A DNA stretch of 64,000 nt from Parasegetibacter sp. NRK P23 (lineage in GTDB: Bacteria; Bacteroidota; Bacteroidia; Chitinophagales; Chitinophagaceae), in NCBI RefSeq assembly GCF_023721715.1, contig NZ_JAMDLG010000001.1:871889-935888 (forward strand), read 5' to 3'. Position 1 is the first letter of the stretch. Every line of letters starts with the position of its first letter. The notes under the pieces were generated by a model, which was not told where the DNA came from, ran no database searches, and worked only from the letters and a program-made list of their open reading frames with translations. Shown one piece after another: positions 25,746 through 34,263 of this stretch. The position numbers and the translations under genes are program-made.

Positions 25746-25753
25746 CAAAACTA
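25746..25753 (-). promoter_or_regulatory. Promoter of the TonB receptor-lipoprotein operon
   Basis: The minus strand has TAGTTTTG, an exact -7 match, and TTG (25775-25773) exactly 19 nt upstream as a -33 element. The predicted leader is only about 12-15 nt. This is the best two-part promoter seen in the window. Confidence 0.55.
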
Positions 25754-25844
25754 AGGATTTGACTTAAATATGCAACACTATTTCATTTTTTATTAATGGA
25801 AGTAAAGAATGGGGTAATAAATTGCCGGTCCCAAACGAACAGGT

Positions 25845-26540
25845 ATGGCGCTCCCTTATTTTTACCAGGAACAATATGCAGGCGAAAAAAACTGGATATT
25901 GGACGAAGACACCAGCAAGCATTGTGTACAGGTACTGCGGATGGAAGCCGGTGAAAAACTGGTGCTCACCAACGGGAAAGGACTACTTGCTACCGTTCAG
26001 ATCACGGATCCGCACAAAAAGAAATGCGGCGTCACCCTTGTTTCGGTGGAAAATATCCCTGCCCCGGCCCACAAACAACTGATCGGGATCTCTCTTTTAA
26101 AGAATGCTTCGCGGTTCGAATGGTTCCTGGAGAAGGCAACTGAACTCGGCATTAACGGTATTGTACCCTTGTTGTGTAAAAGAACGGAGCGTCAACATTT
26201 CAGGGAAGAAAGGCTGAAGGGCATTCTCATTGCCGCGATGCTCCAGTCGCAGAAAGCCTGGCTTCCAGAGTTATATACTCCCCAATCCATAGAAGAAGTC
26301 GTTAAAATACCCGCTGAAAAAAAGTTCATAGCCCACTGCATGGACAGTGAAAAAACGCCCTTAAAAATGATGGTAACCCCGGCCGTTTCCCAGTATTTAT
26401 TAATCGGCCCCGAAGGGGATTTCACGGAAGAAGAAGTAATATCAGCCAGCAACGCAGGCTTTCAACCCGTCTCCCTGGGCAATTTCCGGCTCCGCACCGA
26501 AACCGCCGGCATCTACGGTGCAGTAACACTTATGATGTAG
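25845..26540 (+). CDS. rsmE: 16S rRNA (uracil-1498-N3)-methyltransferase
   Basis: Cytosolic SPOUT-class enzyme that methylates U1498 of 16S rRNA in the 30S subunit. The 231-residue product has the N-terminal PUA-like part (HCVQVLRMEAGEKLVLTNGKG), then KNASRFEWFLEKATELGI and the knotted C-terminus LLIGPEGDFTEEEV and LGNFRLRTETAGIYG, all canonical RsmE motifs. The length is usual (about 230-250). It is a lone gene between the TonB operon and the convergent pyrD; a REP-like repeat follows its stop. Confidence 0.95.
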   Translation: MALPYFYQEQYAGEKNWILDEDTSKHCVQVLRMEAGEKLVLTNGKGLLATVQITDPHKKKCGVTLVSVENIPAPAHKQLIGISLLKNASRFEWFLEKATELGINGIVPLLCKRTERQHFREERLKGILIAAMLQSQKAWLPELYTPQSIEEVVKIPAEKKFIAHCMDSEKTPLKMMVTPAVSQYLLIGPEGDFTEEEVISASNAGFQPVSLGNFRLRTETAGIYGAVTLMM

Positions 26541-26553
26541 GTGGTCACAAAAC

Positions 26554-26598
26554 CGCTCCTTGCGTCTCCGCTTCCTTGCGTCCTTGCGTGAAAAAAAA
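26554..26598 (-). repeat. Third copy of the GCAAGGACGCAA-type intergenic repeat
   Basis: The minus strand contains TTCACGCAAGGACGCAAGG followed by AAGCGGAGACGCAAGGAGCG, the same family as the pair at 22607-22746. It fills the gap between the convergent rsmE and pyrD genes and touches the pyrD stop codon. Several tandem GACGCAAGG-like units are visible within it. Confidence 0.6.
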
Positions 26599-27648
26599 TC
26601 AAAGTCCCTTACAAATCTTCCCCGCAATCCCTGGCCCCTCATAAATGAACCCCGTCCAAACCTGCACCAGTTCAGCCCCTGCATTCAGTTTCTCCCGGGC
26701 ATCCTCACCCGTAAAAATGCCGCCTGCGGCAATCACCGGAATCGATCCGCCTGTTTCTGAACAGATGTATTGCACCACTTCTGTACTCCTTTGCCGCACG
26801 GGTTTTCCACTTAATCCTCCTGCGCCAATGGCTTCCACTTCGGAAGCAGGCGTCTTCAGTCCTTCCCGGCTTATCGTCGTATTCGTGGCTACCAGTCCAT
26901 CCAACCGGATTTCGGTGGCGAGTGAAATAATATCATCAAGTTGTCCCTGGGTGAGGTCCGGCGCTATTTTCAGCAGGAGCGGCCTTGGCGTGGACGATTG
27001 TACGTTAATCGTCTGAAGATGGGAGAGTATTTTCCGGAGCGCGTCCTTTTCCTGTAATTCGCGCAAACCGGGTGTATTGGGAGAACTTACATTCACCACA
27101 AAGTAGTCCACCACATCGGCGAGTTCTGTAAAGCAACGTTCATAATCTTTCCAGGCGTCTTCATTGGGCGTAACCTTGTTTTTACCGATATTTCCCCCGA
27201 TGATCATGGGCAGTTCACCTGGCTTCAATCCTTTTTGTTCCTGGTTCTTCCATTCGGCGAGCCGGCGTGCGGCCACTTTTACCCCATCGTTGTTAAAACC
27301 CATGCGGTTGATGAGCGCGCCATCTTTCGGTAAACGGAACAGGCGCGGCTTCTCATTGCCATCCTGTGGTTTCGGTGTAACCGTTCCTATTTCCACGGAG
27401 CCGAAGCCCAATGCACGCAGTTCCCGGAGGTAGCGGGCATTTTTATCGAACCCGGCGGCCAGTCCTACCGGATTTCTGAAAGTAAGTCCGAAAACTTTTT
27501 TGGCCAGCGATGCCGGCGGTGTCATCGACGCGGCAATGGCGTTCTTCGCGGGCGCTATCCCACAAACGCCTTGTAAACTGTTCATCGCCAGATAGTGAAC
27601 AGTTTCAGGATCAACGAGGAAAAGCAGGTTTCTGAGCAGTGAATACAT
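26599..27648 (-). CDS. pyrD: Dihydroorotate dehydrogenase, class 2 (quinone)
   Basis: Membrane-associated flavoenzyme oxidising dihydroorotate to orotate with quinone. The 349-residue protein has an N-terminal amphipathic part typical of class 2 (MYSLLRNLLFLVDPETVHYLAMN), then FRNPVGLAAGFDKN, FGSVEIGTVTPKPQ, NRMGFNNDG, VNVSSPNTPGLRELQ with the catalytic serine (about residue 190), LLLKIAPDLT, TNTTISRE and the FMN phosphate region VIAAGGIFTGEDA. Length is normal. A near-consensus -7 (TATCTTCG) lies about 10 nt before the ATG. pyrC is in the same window, 25 kb away, so the pathway genes are scattered. Confidence 0.95.
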   Translation of the reverse strand: MYSLLRNLLFLVDPETVHYLAMNSLQGVCGIAPAKNAIAASMTPPASLAKKVFGLTFRNPVGLAAGFDKNARYLRELRALGFGSVEIGTVTPKPQDGNEKPRLFRLPKDGALINRMGFNNDGVKVAARRLAEWKNQEQKGLKPGELPMIIGGNIGKNKVTPNEDAWKDYERCFTELADVVDYFVVNVSSPNTPGLRELQEKDALRKILSHLQTINVQSSTPRPLLLKIAPDLTQGQLDDIISLATEIRLDGLVATNTTISREGLKTPASEVEAIGAGGLSGKPVRQRSTEVVQYICSETGGSIPVIAAGGIFTGEDAREKLNAGAELVQVWTGFIYEGPGIAGKICKGL

Positions 27649-27776
27649 AATGGCTGCGAAGATAGCCAGACTATCGCTAAAAAATTTTAAGTTGTTTATG
27701 CAACTTTTCCGAAATTTGTTTAGTTTTATAGGAGTGACCTTATCCGAGTCTCCAATACTTTTATAAAAATTTCACC

Positions 27777-28955
27777 ATGCAGGAAGCCTACATCATAGCT
27801 GGTTTCAGAACCGCGGTCGGGAAATCGAAGCGCGGGGGATTCAGGTTTACACGGCCTGATGACCTTGCCGTGGAAGTGATCAAAGGATTGATGGCCAGCG
27901 TTCCTGCGCTTGACCCTGCCAGGGTTGACGATGTGATCGTGGGGAATGCGGTGCCGGAAGCGGAACAGGGTTTACAGGTGGGAAGAATCATAGCAGCAAG
28001 GGCTTTGGGTATCGAAGTTCCGGGCATGACGGTGAACAGGTATTGCGCCTCCGGACTGGAAACCATCGCCATCGCCACCGCCAAGATCAGGAGCGGACAG
28101 GCGGAATGTATTGTGGCAGGCGGAACGGAAAGCATGAGCCTGGTGCCTACCGCAGGATGGAAAACAGCCCCGGCTTATTCCATCGCATCAGAAGAACCGG
28201 ATTATTACCTGAGCATGGGGCTTACAGCAGAAGCAGTGGCAAAAGAATACAATGTAAGCAGGGAAGACCAGGACCAGTTCGCGTTGCAATCACACGAAAA
28301 AGCCATAAATGCAATCCAAAAAGGCATTTTTAAGGAGGGAATTCTACCCATAACCGTGGAGCATGTATATTTGGACCCCTCGGGTAAAAAACAAAAAGCT
28401 TCTTTTGTTGTTGACACGGACGAGGGTCCCAGACCTGATACTACGCTCGAGGCACTGGGAAAATTGAAGCCGGTATTCGCTGCGGGAGGAATGGTAACAG
28501 CGGGCAACTCGTCTCAAACAAGTGATGGAGCCGCTTTCGTGATCGTGATGGGAGAAAAAATGGTGAATGAACTGGGGTTAAAACCAATCGCCCGCCTTAT
28601 CGCCTGCGCCTCTGCAGGGGTTCATCCCAGGATCATGGGAATAGGCCCTGTGGCAGCTATCCCTAAGGCGCTCAGGCAGGCAGGACTGCAACAAAGCCAG
28701 ATCGATCTCGTGGAACTCAATGAGGCTTTCGCTTCGCAGTCGCTGGCAGTAATACGAACGCTTGACCTCGACCCCTCCATCGTTAACATCAATGGAGGCG
28801 CCATTGCGCTCGGTCACCCATTGGGATGCACCGGTTGCAAACTGACTGTACAACTTACGCACGATCTGAAACGACTGAATAAAAAATATGGGATCGTTTC
28901 CGCTTGCGTTGGCGGAGGACAAGGCATCGCCGGCATTATAGAGAACATCAACTAG
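27777..28955 (+). CDS. Acetyl-CoA C-acyltransferase (thiolase)
   Basis: The 392-residue enzyme has all thiolase active-site motifs: nucleophilic Cys90 in NRYCASGLE, ELNEAFASQ (about 312), GGAIALGHPLGCTG with the catalytic histidine (about 345) and the second cysteine in SACVGGGQGIAG (about 375). It condenses or cleaves acyl-CoA in fatty-acid breakdown or acetoacetyl-CoA formation. Sequence alone does not separate FadA from AtoB/PhaA types; without a FadB neighbour the role stays open. A weak TACTTTTA -7-like element lies 24 nt before the ATG. A strong terminator follows. Confidence 0.92.
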   Translation: MQEAYIIAGFRTAVGKSKRGGFRFTRPDDLAVEVIKGLMASVPALDPARVDDVIVGNAVPEAEQGLQVGRIIAARALGIEVPGMTVNRYCASGLETIAIATAKIRSGQAECIVAGGTESMSLVPTAGWKTAPAYSIASEEPDYYLSMGLTAEAVAKEYNVSREDQDQFALQSHEKAINAIQKGIFKEGILPITVEHVYLDPSGKKQKASFVVDTDEGPRPDTTLEALGKLKPVFAAGGMVTAGNSSQTSDGAAFVIVMGEKMVNELGLKPIARLIACASAGVHPRIMGIGPVAAIPKALRQAGLQQSQIDLVELNEAFASQSLAVIRTLDLDPSIVNINGGAIALGHPLGCTGCKLTVQLTHDLKRLNKKYGIVSACVGGGQGIAGIIENIN

Positions 28956-28985
28956 CTCACATATACGCGACACATGAGAAAACGG

Positions 28986-29018
28986 GAAACCAGTCTTCGG
29001 ACTGGTTTCTCAATTTTT
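28986..29018 (+). terminator. Intrinsic terminator of the thiolase gene
   Basis: GAAACCAGTC (28986-28995) pairs perfectly with GACTGGTTTC (29000-29009) across a TTCG tetraloop and is followed by AATTTTT (29012-29018). The 10-bp stem with a stable loop plus T-run is a textbook Rho-independent terminator. Confidence 0.9.
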
Positions 29019-29133
29019 GGCCATTACTGAATTGATCTCAGCTTGTTGAACTTAAAAGACGGCGGTGCATTCAACCGCTGCACAATATCCCCTGTTTGGG
29101 TAGTATTTTTATCAATAGTGAATAGTTTTCTCC

Positions 29134-29141
29134 TATATTTG
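29134..29141 (+). promoter_or_regulatory. Candidate promoter of the two-component operon
   Basis: TATATTTG is an exact TAnnTTTG match 32 nt upstream of the regulator ATG. No clear -33 element is seen. The rest of the 29019-29173 gap shows nothing else. Confidence 0.45.
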
Positions 29142-29173
29142 ATCTAATATTTTAGCCGGATCTGTATAAAAGA

Positions 29174-29821
29174 ATGAAGATCAATATTCTGATTACCGAA
29201 GACCACGAAATGTACCTGGAAGGACTGGCCCTGTTGCTGAACAAACAGGAGCACTTCTCCGTTTCCGGCACCTTCCACAATGGCACCCAATTGCTGGAGC
29301 ACCTGCCGGATGAAAACGCGCACCTGCTGCTACTTGATGTACACCTCCCGGATATTGAAGCCGAAACTTTATTAAAGCAGATCCGCGTTAAGCAGCCCGA
29401 CATACGCATTCTCTACCTCACCATGATGCGTGGCACCCGTAACGTTCACAAACTGATCAGGCATGGAATAGGAGGTTATATTTTAAAGAATGCCCCCATT
29501 GCTGAATTGTGCGAGGCCATTGCAACCGTTGCCAATGGCGGCAGCTATTTCAGCAAGGAAATAGACGTTTCCGACGGGAACGACGACTTCCGCCAAACCA
29601 TCACGGTAAACGATGTGAAGATCGATGATATCCTCACCAAAAGGGAAATAGAAGTACTGAAGCTCGTTTGCAAAGAATACAGCAATTCAGAAATCGCCGA
29701 CAAGCTCTTTCTGAGTGTAGGCACTGTTGAAACACACCGGAAAAACATCATCGCCAAACTAGGGGTAAACAACACCGTTGGACTGGTGAAATACGCACTC
29801 CGAAACAAGCTAATAGATTGA
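29174..29821 (+). CDS. NarL/FixJ-type response regulator
   Basis: The 215-residue protein has a receiver domain (1-125) with acidic E9/D10, phospho-acceptor Asp55 in LLLLDVHLPD, T83 and Lys105 in GYILKNAP, and a LuxR-type HTH (about 150-215) with LTKREIEVLKLV, NSEIADKLFLSVGTVETHRKNI and a final AKLGVNNT segment. It should bind DNA as a dimer when phosphorylated. It is the first gene of a two-gene operon; the kinase gene starts about 10 bp after its stop. The target promoters are unknown. Confidence 0.92.
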   Translation: MKINILITEDHEMYLEGLALLLNKQEHFSVSGTFHNGTQLLEHLPDENAHLLLLDVHLPDIEAETLLKQIRVKQPDIRILYLTMMRGTRNVHKLIRHGIGGYILKNAPIAELCEAIATVANGGSYFSKEIDVSDGNDDFRQTITVNDVKIDDILTKREIEVLKLVCKEYSNSEIADKLFLSVGTVETHRKNIIAKLGVNNTVGLVKYALRNKLID

Positions 29822-29830
29822 TTGCAGCCT

Positions 29831-31672
29831 ATGCTTACCTCCAGGTGGTTCATCGCCGTCCTTTTACTGATCGCCGCACAACAGAAGAGTCTGGCGCAGA
29901 AAGACACGGGGTACCTCAAAGCGCTGTACGACCGCGCACTGGATTTTGATGAGAGCAAACTGGACTCACTGTTATCCTGCGCAGATTATATCGAAAAAAC
30001 AGGCGCCGAAATAAACTTCCCGGCAGCAAAGGTACTGGCCCTGCGGCTCAAAGGCATCTACCAGGAATATTCAGAAGAATACGATGAAGCCGCCAACAGC
30101 TACCTGCGCACACTCGAAGAATCCCGGAAACTCCAAAATACCGATTACGAAAGCGCCGCCCTCAGCGACCTGGCCATTCTCTACTCCAGACTGAAGCAAC
30201 CCGTAAAGGCCATGGAGATGTACCGGAAAAGCCTGGATATCTCAAGGGCGCGGGGAGAACTTGGTGGTCTCATCACCGCTTACAGCAATATCGGCGCACT
30301 ACACAACCAGGTGAACAGATACGACAGCGCCCTCCACTACCTTTCTTACGCGCAGGAACTTTCTCGTCAGGTGAATGGCTATATCGAATTGTCGACCCTT
30401 TACAACAACCTTGGGAACGTTCATTTCAAATCAGGCAACCTTGACTCAGCCCTGTACTATTTCAGAACGAACCTCTCCCAGCATATCCTGGAAAACGACG
30501 AAAGCGGCCTCTGGATCGACTACCTGAACATCGCGGATGTATTCATCGAAAAGGAACAGTTCGACTCCGCGCTTCATTACGCGAACAACTCCCTGAAAAT
30601 GGCGATCACACTCCATTCCAGGACAAAAGAAGCCGACAGCTACGCCATCCTCGCCAAATACTACGAAAGGAAACACAGTTACCCCGAAGCTTTTACCTAC
30701 CTCCAGAAATGGTACAGCCTTGATACGGCCCTCGTGAACAGTGAAACCAACCGCAGGATAGCCGATCTCCAGGAAAAATACAATGCGCAGAAAAGAGAAA
30801 ACGACAACCGCAAACTGACCGCCGACCTCTTCGTTAATAAACAAAGGCAACGTTACATCTGGCTGCTGGCCTTCGCTTTCCTGCTCATTGCCGTGGTGGC
30901 CGGCTTTGCCTTCATCACCAAAAGAAGGGCCAACAAGCACCTCGCCCGCACCAATGCGCTTATCCTCGAAAAAAACGAAAAACTCGCCATCCTGAACCAG
31001 GAAAAAAACGCGCTCATCAGCATCGTTTCGCACGACCTGAGCAGTCCGTTCGTAAACGTGATGATGTGGGGACAACTACTTCAGATCAACGCAGAAAATC
31101 TGACGGAGGAGCAACACACCGCGGTAAAGCGCATCCTCACCTCCGCCGCAAAAGGCGAACAACTGATCCGAAACATCCTTGACGTGGAAAAAGCGGAAAC
31201 CAACGGCCATCTCCTGCACCTAGAAAAGAACGATATGGAACAGGTGCTGCTGAAAGTACTGGAAGAATACAAAGCCAGGGCGGAAAAAAAGAATATCTCA
31301 CTGGTGTTCACCCGGTCGGGCAATGATTTCTCCTTACTTACCGACGCGTATCTTGTCACCAGGATCATGGAGAACCTTTTGTCGAACGCGATCAAATTCA
31401 GTAACCCTGACACTTCAGTGAAGATACACCTGGAAAAAACGGAAAATGATCGTGTGCGCATCACCGTTGAAGATGAAGGTGTGGGCATTCCGGAGGAAGA
31501 GCTGCCTTATCTGTTCACCAAATACAGCCGCATTTCCTCTACGCCAACCGGTGGGGAGCACTCAACCGGCCTGGGGCTTTCCATTGTAAAAAGATTGGTG
31601 GAAGAACTCAACGGTACCATCAGCTGCACCAGCAAAGAAGGCGCTGGCACAGCATTTCACGTCACTTTATAA
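29831..31672 (+). CDS. Sensor histidine kinase with extracytoplasmic TPR repeats
   Basis: The 613-residue protein has a signal peptide (1-22), about six TPR-like repeats (for example residues 85-290) that would lie in the periplasm, a coiled-coil before a single membrane helix (about 341-362), then HisKA with His in SIVSHDLSSPF (about 401) and a HATPase domain: NLLSNAIKFSNP (about 515), EDEGVGIPEEE (about 550) and STGLGLSIVKRL (about 578). It uses a HisKA-type phospho-acceptor, unusual for a partner of a NarL-type regulator, which mostly pairs with HisKA_3 kinases. ATG 29831 is chosen over TTG 29822. It ends 8 bp from the convergent dnaB stop. Confidence 0.9.
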   Translation: MLTSRWFIAVLLLIAAQQKSLAQKDTGYLKALYDRALDFDESKLDSLLSCADYIEKTGAEINFPAAKVLALRLKGIYQEYSEEYDEAANSYLRTLEESRKLQNTDYESAALSDLAILYSRLKQPVKAMEMYRKSLDISRARGELGGLITAYSNIGALHNQVNRYDSALHYLSYAQELSRQVNGYIELSTLYNNLGNVHFKSGNLDSALYYFRTNLSQHILENDESGLWIDYLNIADVFIEKEQFDSALHYANNSLKMAITLHSRTKEADSYAILAKYYERKHSYPEAFTYLQKWYSLDTALVNSETNRRIADLQEKYNAQKRENDNRKLTADLFVNKQRQRYIWLLAFAFLLIAVVAGFAFITKRRANKHLARTNALILEKNEKLAILNQEKNALISIVSHDLSSPFVNVMMWGQLLQINAENLTEEQHTAVKRILTSAAKGEQLIRNILDVEKAETNGHLLHLEKNDMEQVLLKVLEEYKARAEKKNISLVFTRSGNDFSLLTDAYLVTRIMENLLSNAIKFSNPDTSVKIHLEKTENDRVRITVEDEGVGIPEEELPYLFTKYSRISSTPTGGEHSTGLGLSIVKRLVEELNGTISCTSKEGAGTAFHVTL

Positions 31673-31680
31673 CCAGGAAG

Positions 31681-33234
31681 TTAGAACGGTGTTTCTTCAT
31701 CCAGGTCCAGGTCGTTCATCTTACTGCCTTTCTGGATGAATAATTTCGCATCGGCGCCATCTCCGTCCTTAACTGGTTTCCAGGAGCCGCTGGTGGTAAA
31801 ATCATTGAAGCTGTCCTGCTCCATTTCAACGAACTTCTGAATATTAAGGTGTGCCCGTAATTTCACCGTATCAAGAGAACCGTTCCTGTGTTTCGCGATC
31901 TTGATGTGCGTTTCCCCCCGGTTGTCTTCTCCCATTTCATTCGCGGTGATATCATAGTATTCGGGGCGGTAGATGAACATGACCATATCGGCATCCTGTT
32001 CGATGGCGCCCGATTCCCGGAGGTCACTCAACTGTGGTATTTTTTGTCCGTCTTTTCTGGATTCCACGGCCCGGCTCAACTGGGACAGCGCCAGCACGGG
32101 CACATCCAGTTCTTTGGCCAGTTGCTTCAGCGAGCGTGATATCTGGCTGATCTCCTGTTCACGGTTGGTATTTTTTCCTTCCCCGCTGCTGCTCATCAAC
32201 TGCAGGTAGTCGATGATGATCATGCCAAGGTTCTCTTTGTTCTTCAAGCGGCGGCATTTTGCGCGCAGTTCGAAGATATTGAGCGACGCGGTATCATCGA
32301 TAAAAATCGGGGCCTGTGCTAGACGTTGAATGCCTTTCGCATACAACTGTTTCATTTCATGGTCCTCCATTTTACCGCGGGAGATTTTTTCGAGCAGAAT
32401 CTCACTTTCCGCGGAGAGAATCCTTGATACCAACTGCGCGGCGCTCATCTCCAGACTGAACAACGCCACCGCGGTTGGCCTGGTGGGGTGCAACGCCGCG
32501 TTACGTGCCAGGTTAAGGGCGAAAGCGGTTTTACCCACGGCGGGACGGGCGGCGAGGATGATCAGGTCCGATTTCTGCCAGCCATAGGTCAGCTTATCCA
32601 GGCTTGGGAACCCGGACGGTACACCGGTGATCTCTTCCTGCCTGCTGCGCAGGTCCTCGATCCTTTGCACCGCTTTTACAAGCACTGAGTCTATTTTGTT
32701 GAACTCTTTCCGGAGGTGATTATTGGTAATGTGAAACAGTTTTCCTTCAGCATCGTCCAGCAGATCGAATACATCGGTGGAATCTTCGTAGGCATCGGCG
32801 ATGATTTCCCCGCTAACGCGGATCAGTTCCCGCTGGATGAATTTCTGCAAAATGATCCTCGCGTGTGTTTCAATATTCGCGGCGCTTACCACGGCATTGG
32901 TGAGCCGGGTAACAAAATAAGGGCCGCCCACCATCTCCAGTTCTTCCTTCTTTCTCAATTCTTCCACCACGGTGAGAATATCAATGGGCATACTCTTCGC
33001 GGCCAGGGACTGCATGGCTTTGAAAATGCGCTGGTGCGCCTCCACATAAAAACATTCCGATTTCAGGATCTCGATTACCGTGTCGAAAGCGGATTTCTCC
33101 AGCATCACCGCCCCCAAAACGGCTTCTTCCAGGTCCTTGGCCTGGGGCGGAACCTTTCCATATACCATGGTGGAAACGTCAACGGAGGACTTGCGGCGTG
33201 CTTTACGGTCTTTATTGAGATTTGTAAGGTCCAT
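31681..33234 (-). CDS. dnaB: Replicative DNA helicase
   Basis: Hexameric helicase that unwinds DNA at the replication fork. The 517-residue product has the N-terminal primase-interacting domain (KDLEEAVLGAVMLEKSAFD), a linker helix, and the RecA-like ATPase with Walker A AARPAVGKTAFALN (about residues 227-240), Walker B MIIIDYLQLM (about 335), RSLKQLAKELDVPVLALSQLSRAVE and the IEQDADMVMFIYRPEYY motif. The length is usual for Bacteroidota, which carry a longer tail. It is a single gene; the 490 bp upstream hold no other gene. No intein is present. Confidence 0.96.
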   Translation of the reverse strand: MDLTNLNKDRKARRKSSVDVSTMVYGKVPPQAKDLEEAVLGAVMLEKSAFDTVIEILKSECFYVEAHQRIFKAMQSLAAKSMPIDILTVVEELRKKEELEMVGGPYFVTRLTNAVVSAANIETHARIILQKFIQRELIRVSGEIIADAYEDSTDVFDLLDDAEGKLFHITNNHLRKEFNKIDSVLVKAVQRIEDLRSRQEEITGVPSGFPSLDKLTYGWQKSDLIILAARPAVGKTAFALNLARNAALHPTRPTAVALFSLEMSAAQLVSRILSAESEILLEKISRGKMEDHEMKQLYAKGIQRLAQAPIFIDDTASLNIFELRAKCRRLKNKENLGMIIIDYLQLMSSSGEGKNTNREQEISQISRSLKQLAKELDVPVLALSQLSRAVESRKDGQKIPQLSDLRESGAIEQDADMVMFIYRPEYYDITANEMGEDNRGETHIKIAKHRNGSLDTVKLRAHLNIQKFVEMEQDSFNDFTTSGSWKPVKDGDGADAKLFIQKGSKMNDLDLDEETPF

Positions 33235-33724
33235 GAGTTAAACTGAATCTGCGTGAATGTTAATTTATCAAATCGTTACGGTTTTGTTACCGGAAGGTTA
33301 CCTGCATTTTGGCAGGACGGCGAATATAATGGGGTTCCTATTCTCCAAAAAATAATTCTGCTTTGAAAAGTATTTCACAGCTATTTCACGGGTAATCCAC
33401 ATCCATTACCCGGCTTTTAAACAAGAATCATGCACTTATCCCCAATTTAAAAAAGTTTTCACCTCGTGTCAAAAAGAAATGCACACATCCTGTGCGTAAG
33501 TTTTAGCCGTGAATATTTTGGTGAAATGGGGTTACCTACCGTTGTGCGTTTCAGCGTTTTTTTTGAGTTAAATCAATGCTGAAACAGCGGTCAGGTAAGG
33601 GGAAACACATATAAGCAACAGTAAAAAATGAAGTTCTTCGAATGCAGTTACACATTTAATAAAAGAGAATATGTTTTTTGGGAGGCATAAAGGAGATAGA
33701 TGGTAGTTTCAGTTCATTCCACTG
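33235..33724. other. Gene-free region between dnaB and the arr pseudogene
   Basis: I see no credible gene in these 490 bp. Visible structure: a 7-bp inverted repeat GGGTAAT/ATTACCC (33390-33396 and 33405-33411) that contains TAATCCACA (33393-33401), and TTATCCCCA (33436-33444), each one mismatch from the DnaA box TTATCCACA. TTTCAGC (33549-33555) and GCTGAAA (33578-33584) form another inverted repeat. The dnaB promoter must lie here but no exact -7 match was found. Confidence 0.5.
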
Positions 33725-34155
33725 CTAATCTTCAATGGCTTCAATGCCCTGCGCTTTTAATTGCTCAAGGTGATCCTTCATGGCTTTTAATTGTTCCGGA
33801 GCATGTCCGGTCCAGGTTGTTAATTCGCCTACCACACGAAGCGCTTGCAATGACCTGTAAGACTTTGTAGGATTTCCGGGAACTTTTTATCTGTAAGATT
33901 AGGATCATCCTCCATGGGTCCGGTTGGCTCAACAATATAAATCCGCCCGGGTCCTTCCCCCTGCGCCAGTTCAGCACCCCAAACCGCGGCATCCAGCGTA
34001 GCCGTTAAGTACACGTATTTTGCTATTTTTCTTCGCCCGTAGTTGGACGAAAAGCCAGGCTCAATCAGATCTCCGGGATTTAACGCCGCTTTTGTGCCAT
34101 GATAGAATTTTTCAGAAAATTCAATACCATTCGCTTTTTCAGAAGGTGTATGCAT
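33725..34155 (-). pseudogene. arr: Rifampin ADP-ribosyltransferase gene with a single-base frameshift
   Basis: Arr inactivates rifamycins by ADP-ribosylation with NAD. The first 92 codons match Arr: FYHGTKA with the catalytic His, GDLIEPGF, KYVYLTATLDAAVWGAELA with the Tyr, GRIYIVEPTGP and EDDPNLTDKKFP with the catalytic Asp. The frame then shifts and stops at 33829. Restoring one G-C pair near 33875-33880 (minus strand CCCGG to CCCGGG) gives PGNPTKSYRSLQALRVVGEL and continues to a TAG at 33725-33727, ending in EAIED as family members do (143 residues). It is therefore either a recent pseudogene or a one-base sequence error in a short G/C run. All three catalytic residues precede the lesion. 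Confidence 0.88.
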
Positions 34156-34263
34156 TCGGGGAACTTTGTAATGATTAACGGGCGATTGACCAATTCATCA
34201 GCCAATACGTTGCAGGTCGGTAGTGTAAGACGAAGCGCTCGTTCAGCTACCCGATACCGTAAC

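Noticed and set aside
33365-33445. Chromosomal origin of replication beside dnaB
   Set aside because: Only two imperfect DnaA boxes are visible, there is no dnaA gene or AT-rich unwinding repeat cluster; evidence is too weak to call oriC.
33829-34155. A complete 108-codon protein ending at 33829
   Set aside because: The last 15 residues do not match Arr, whereas the next frame does up to the natural stop; I treat it as part of one frameshifted gene.
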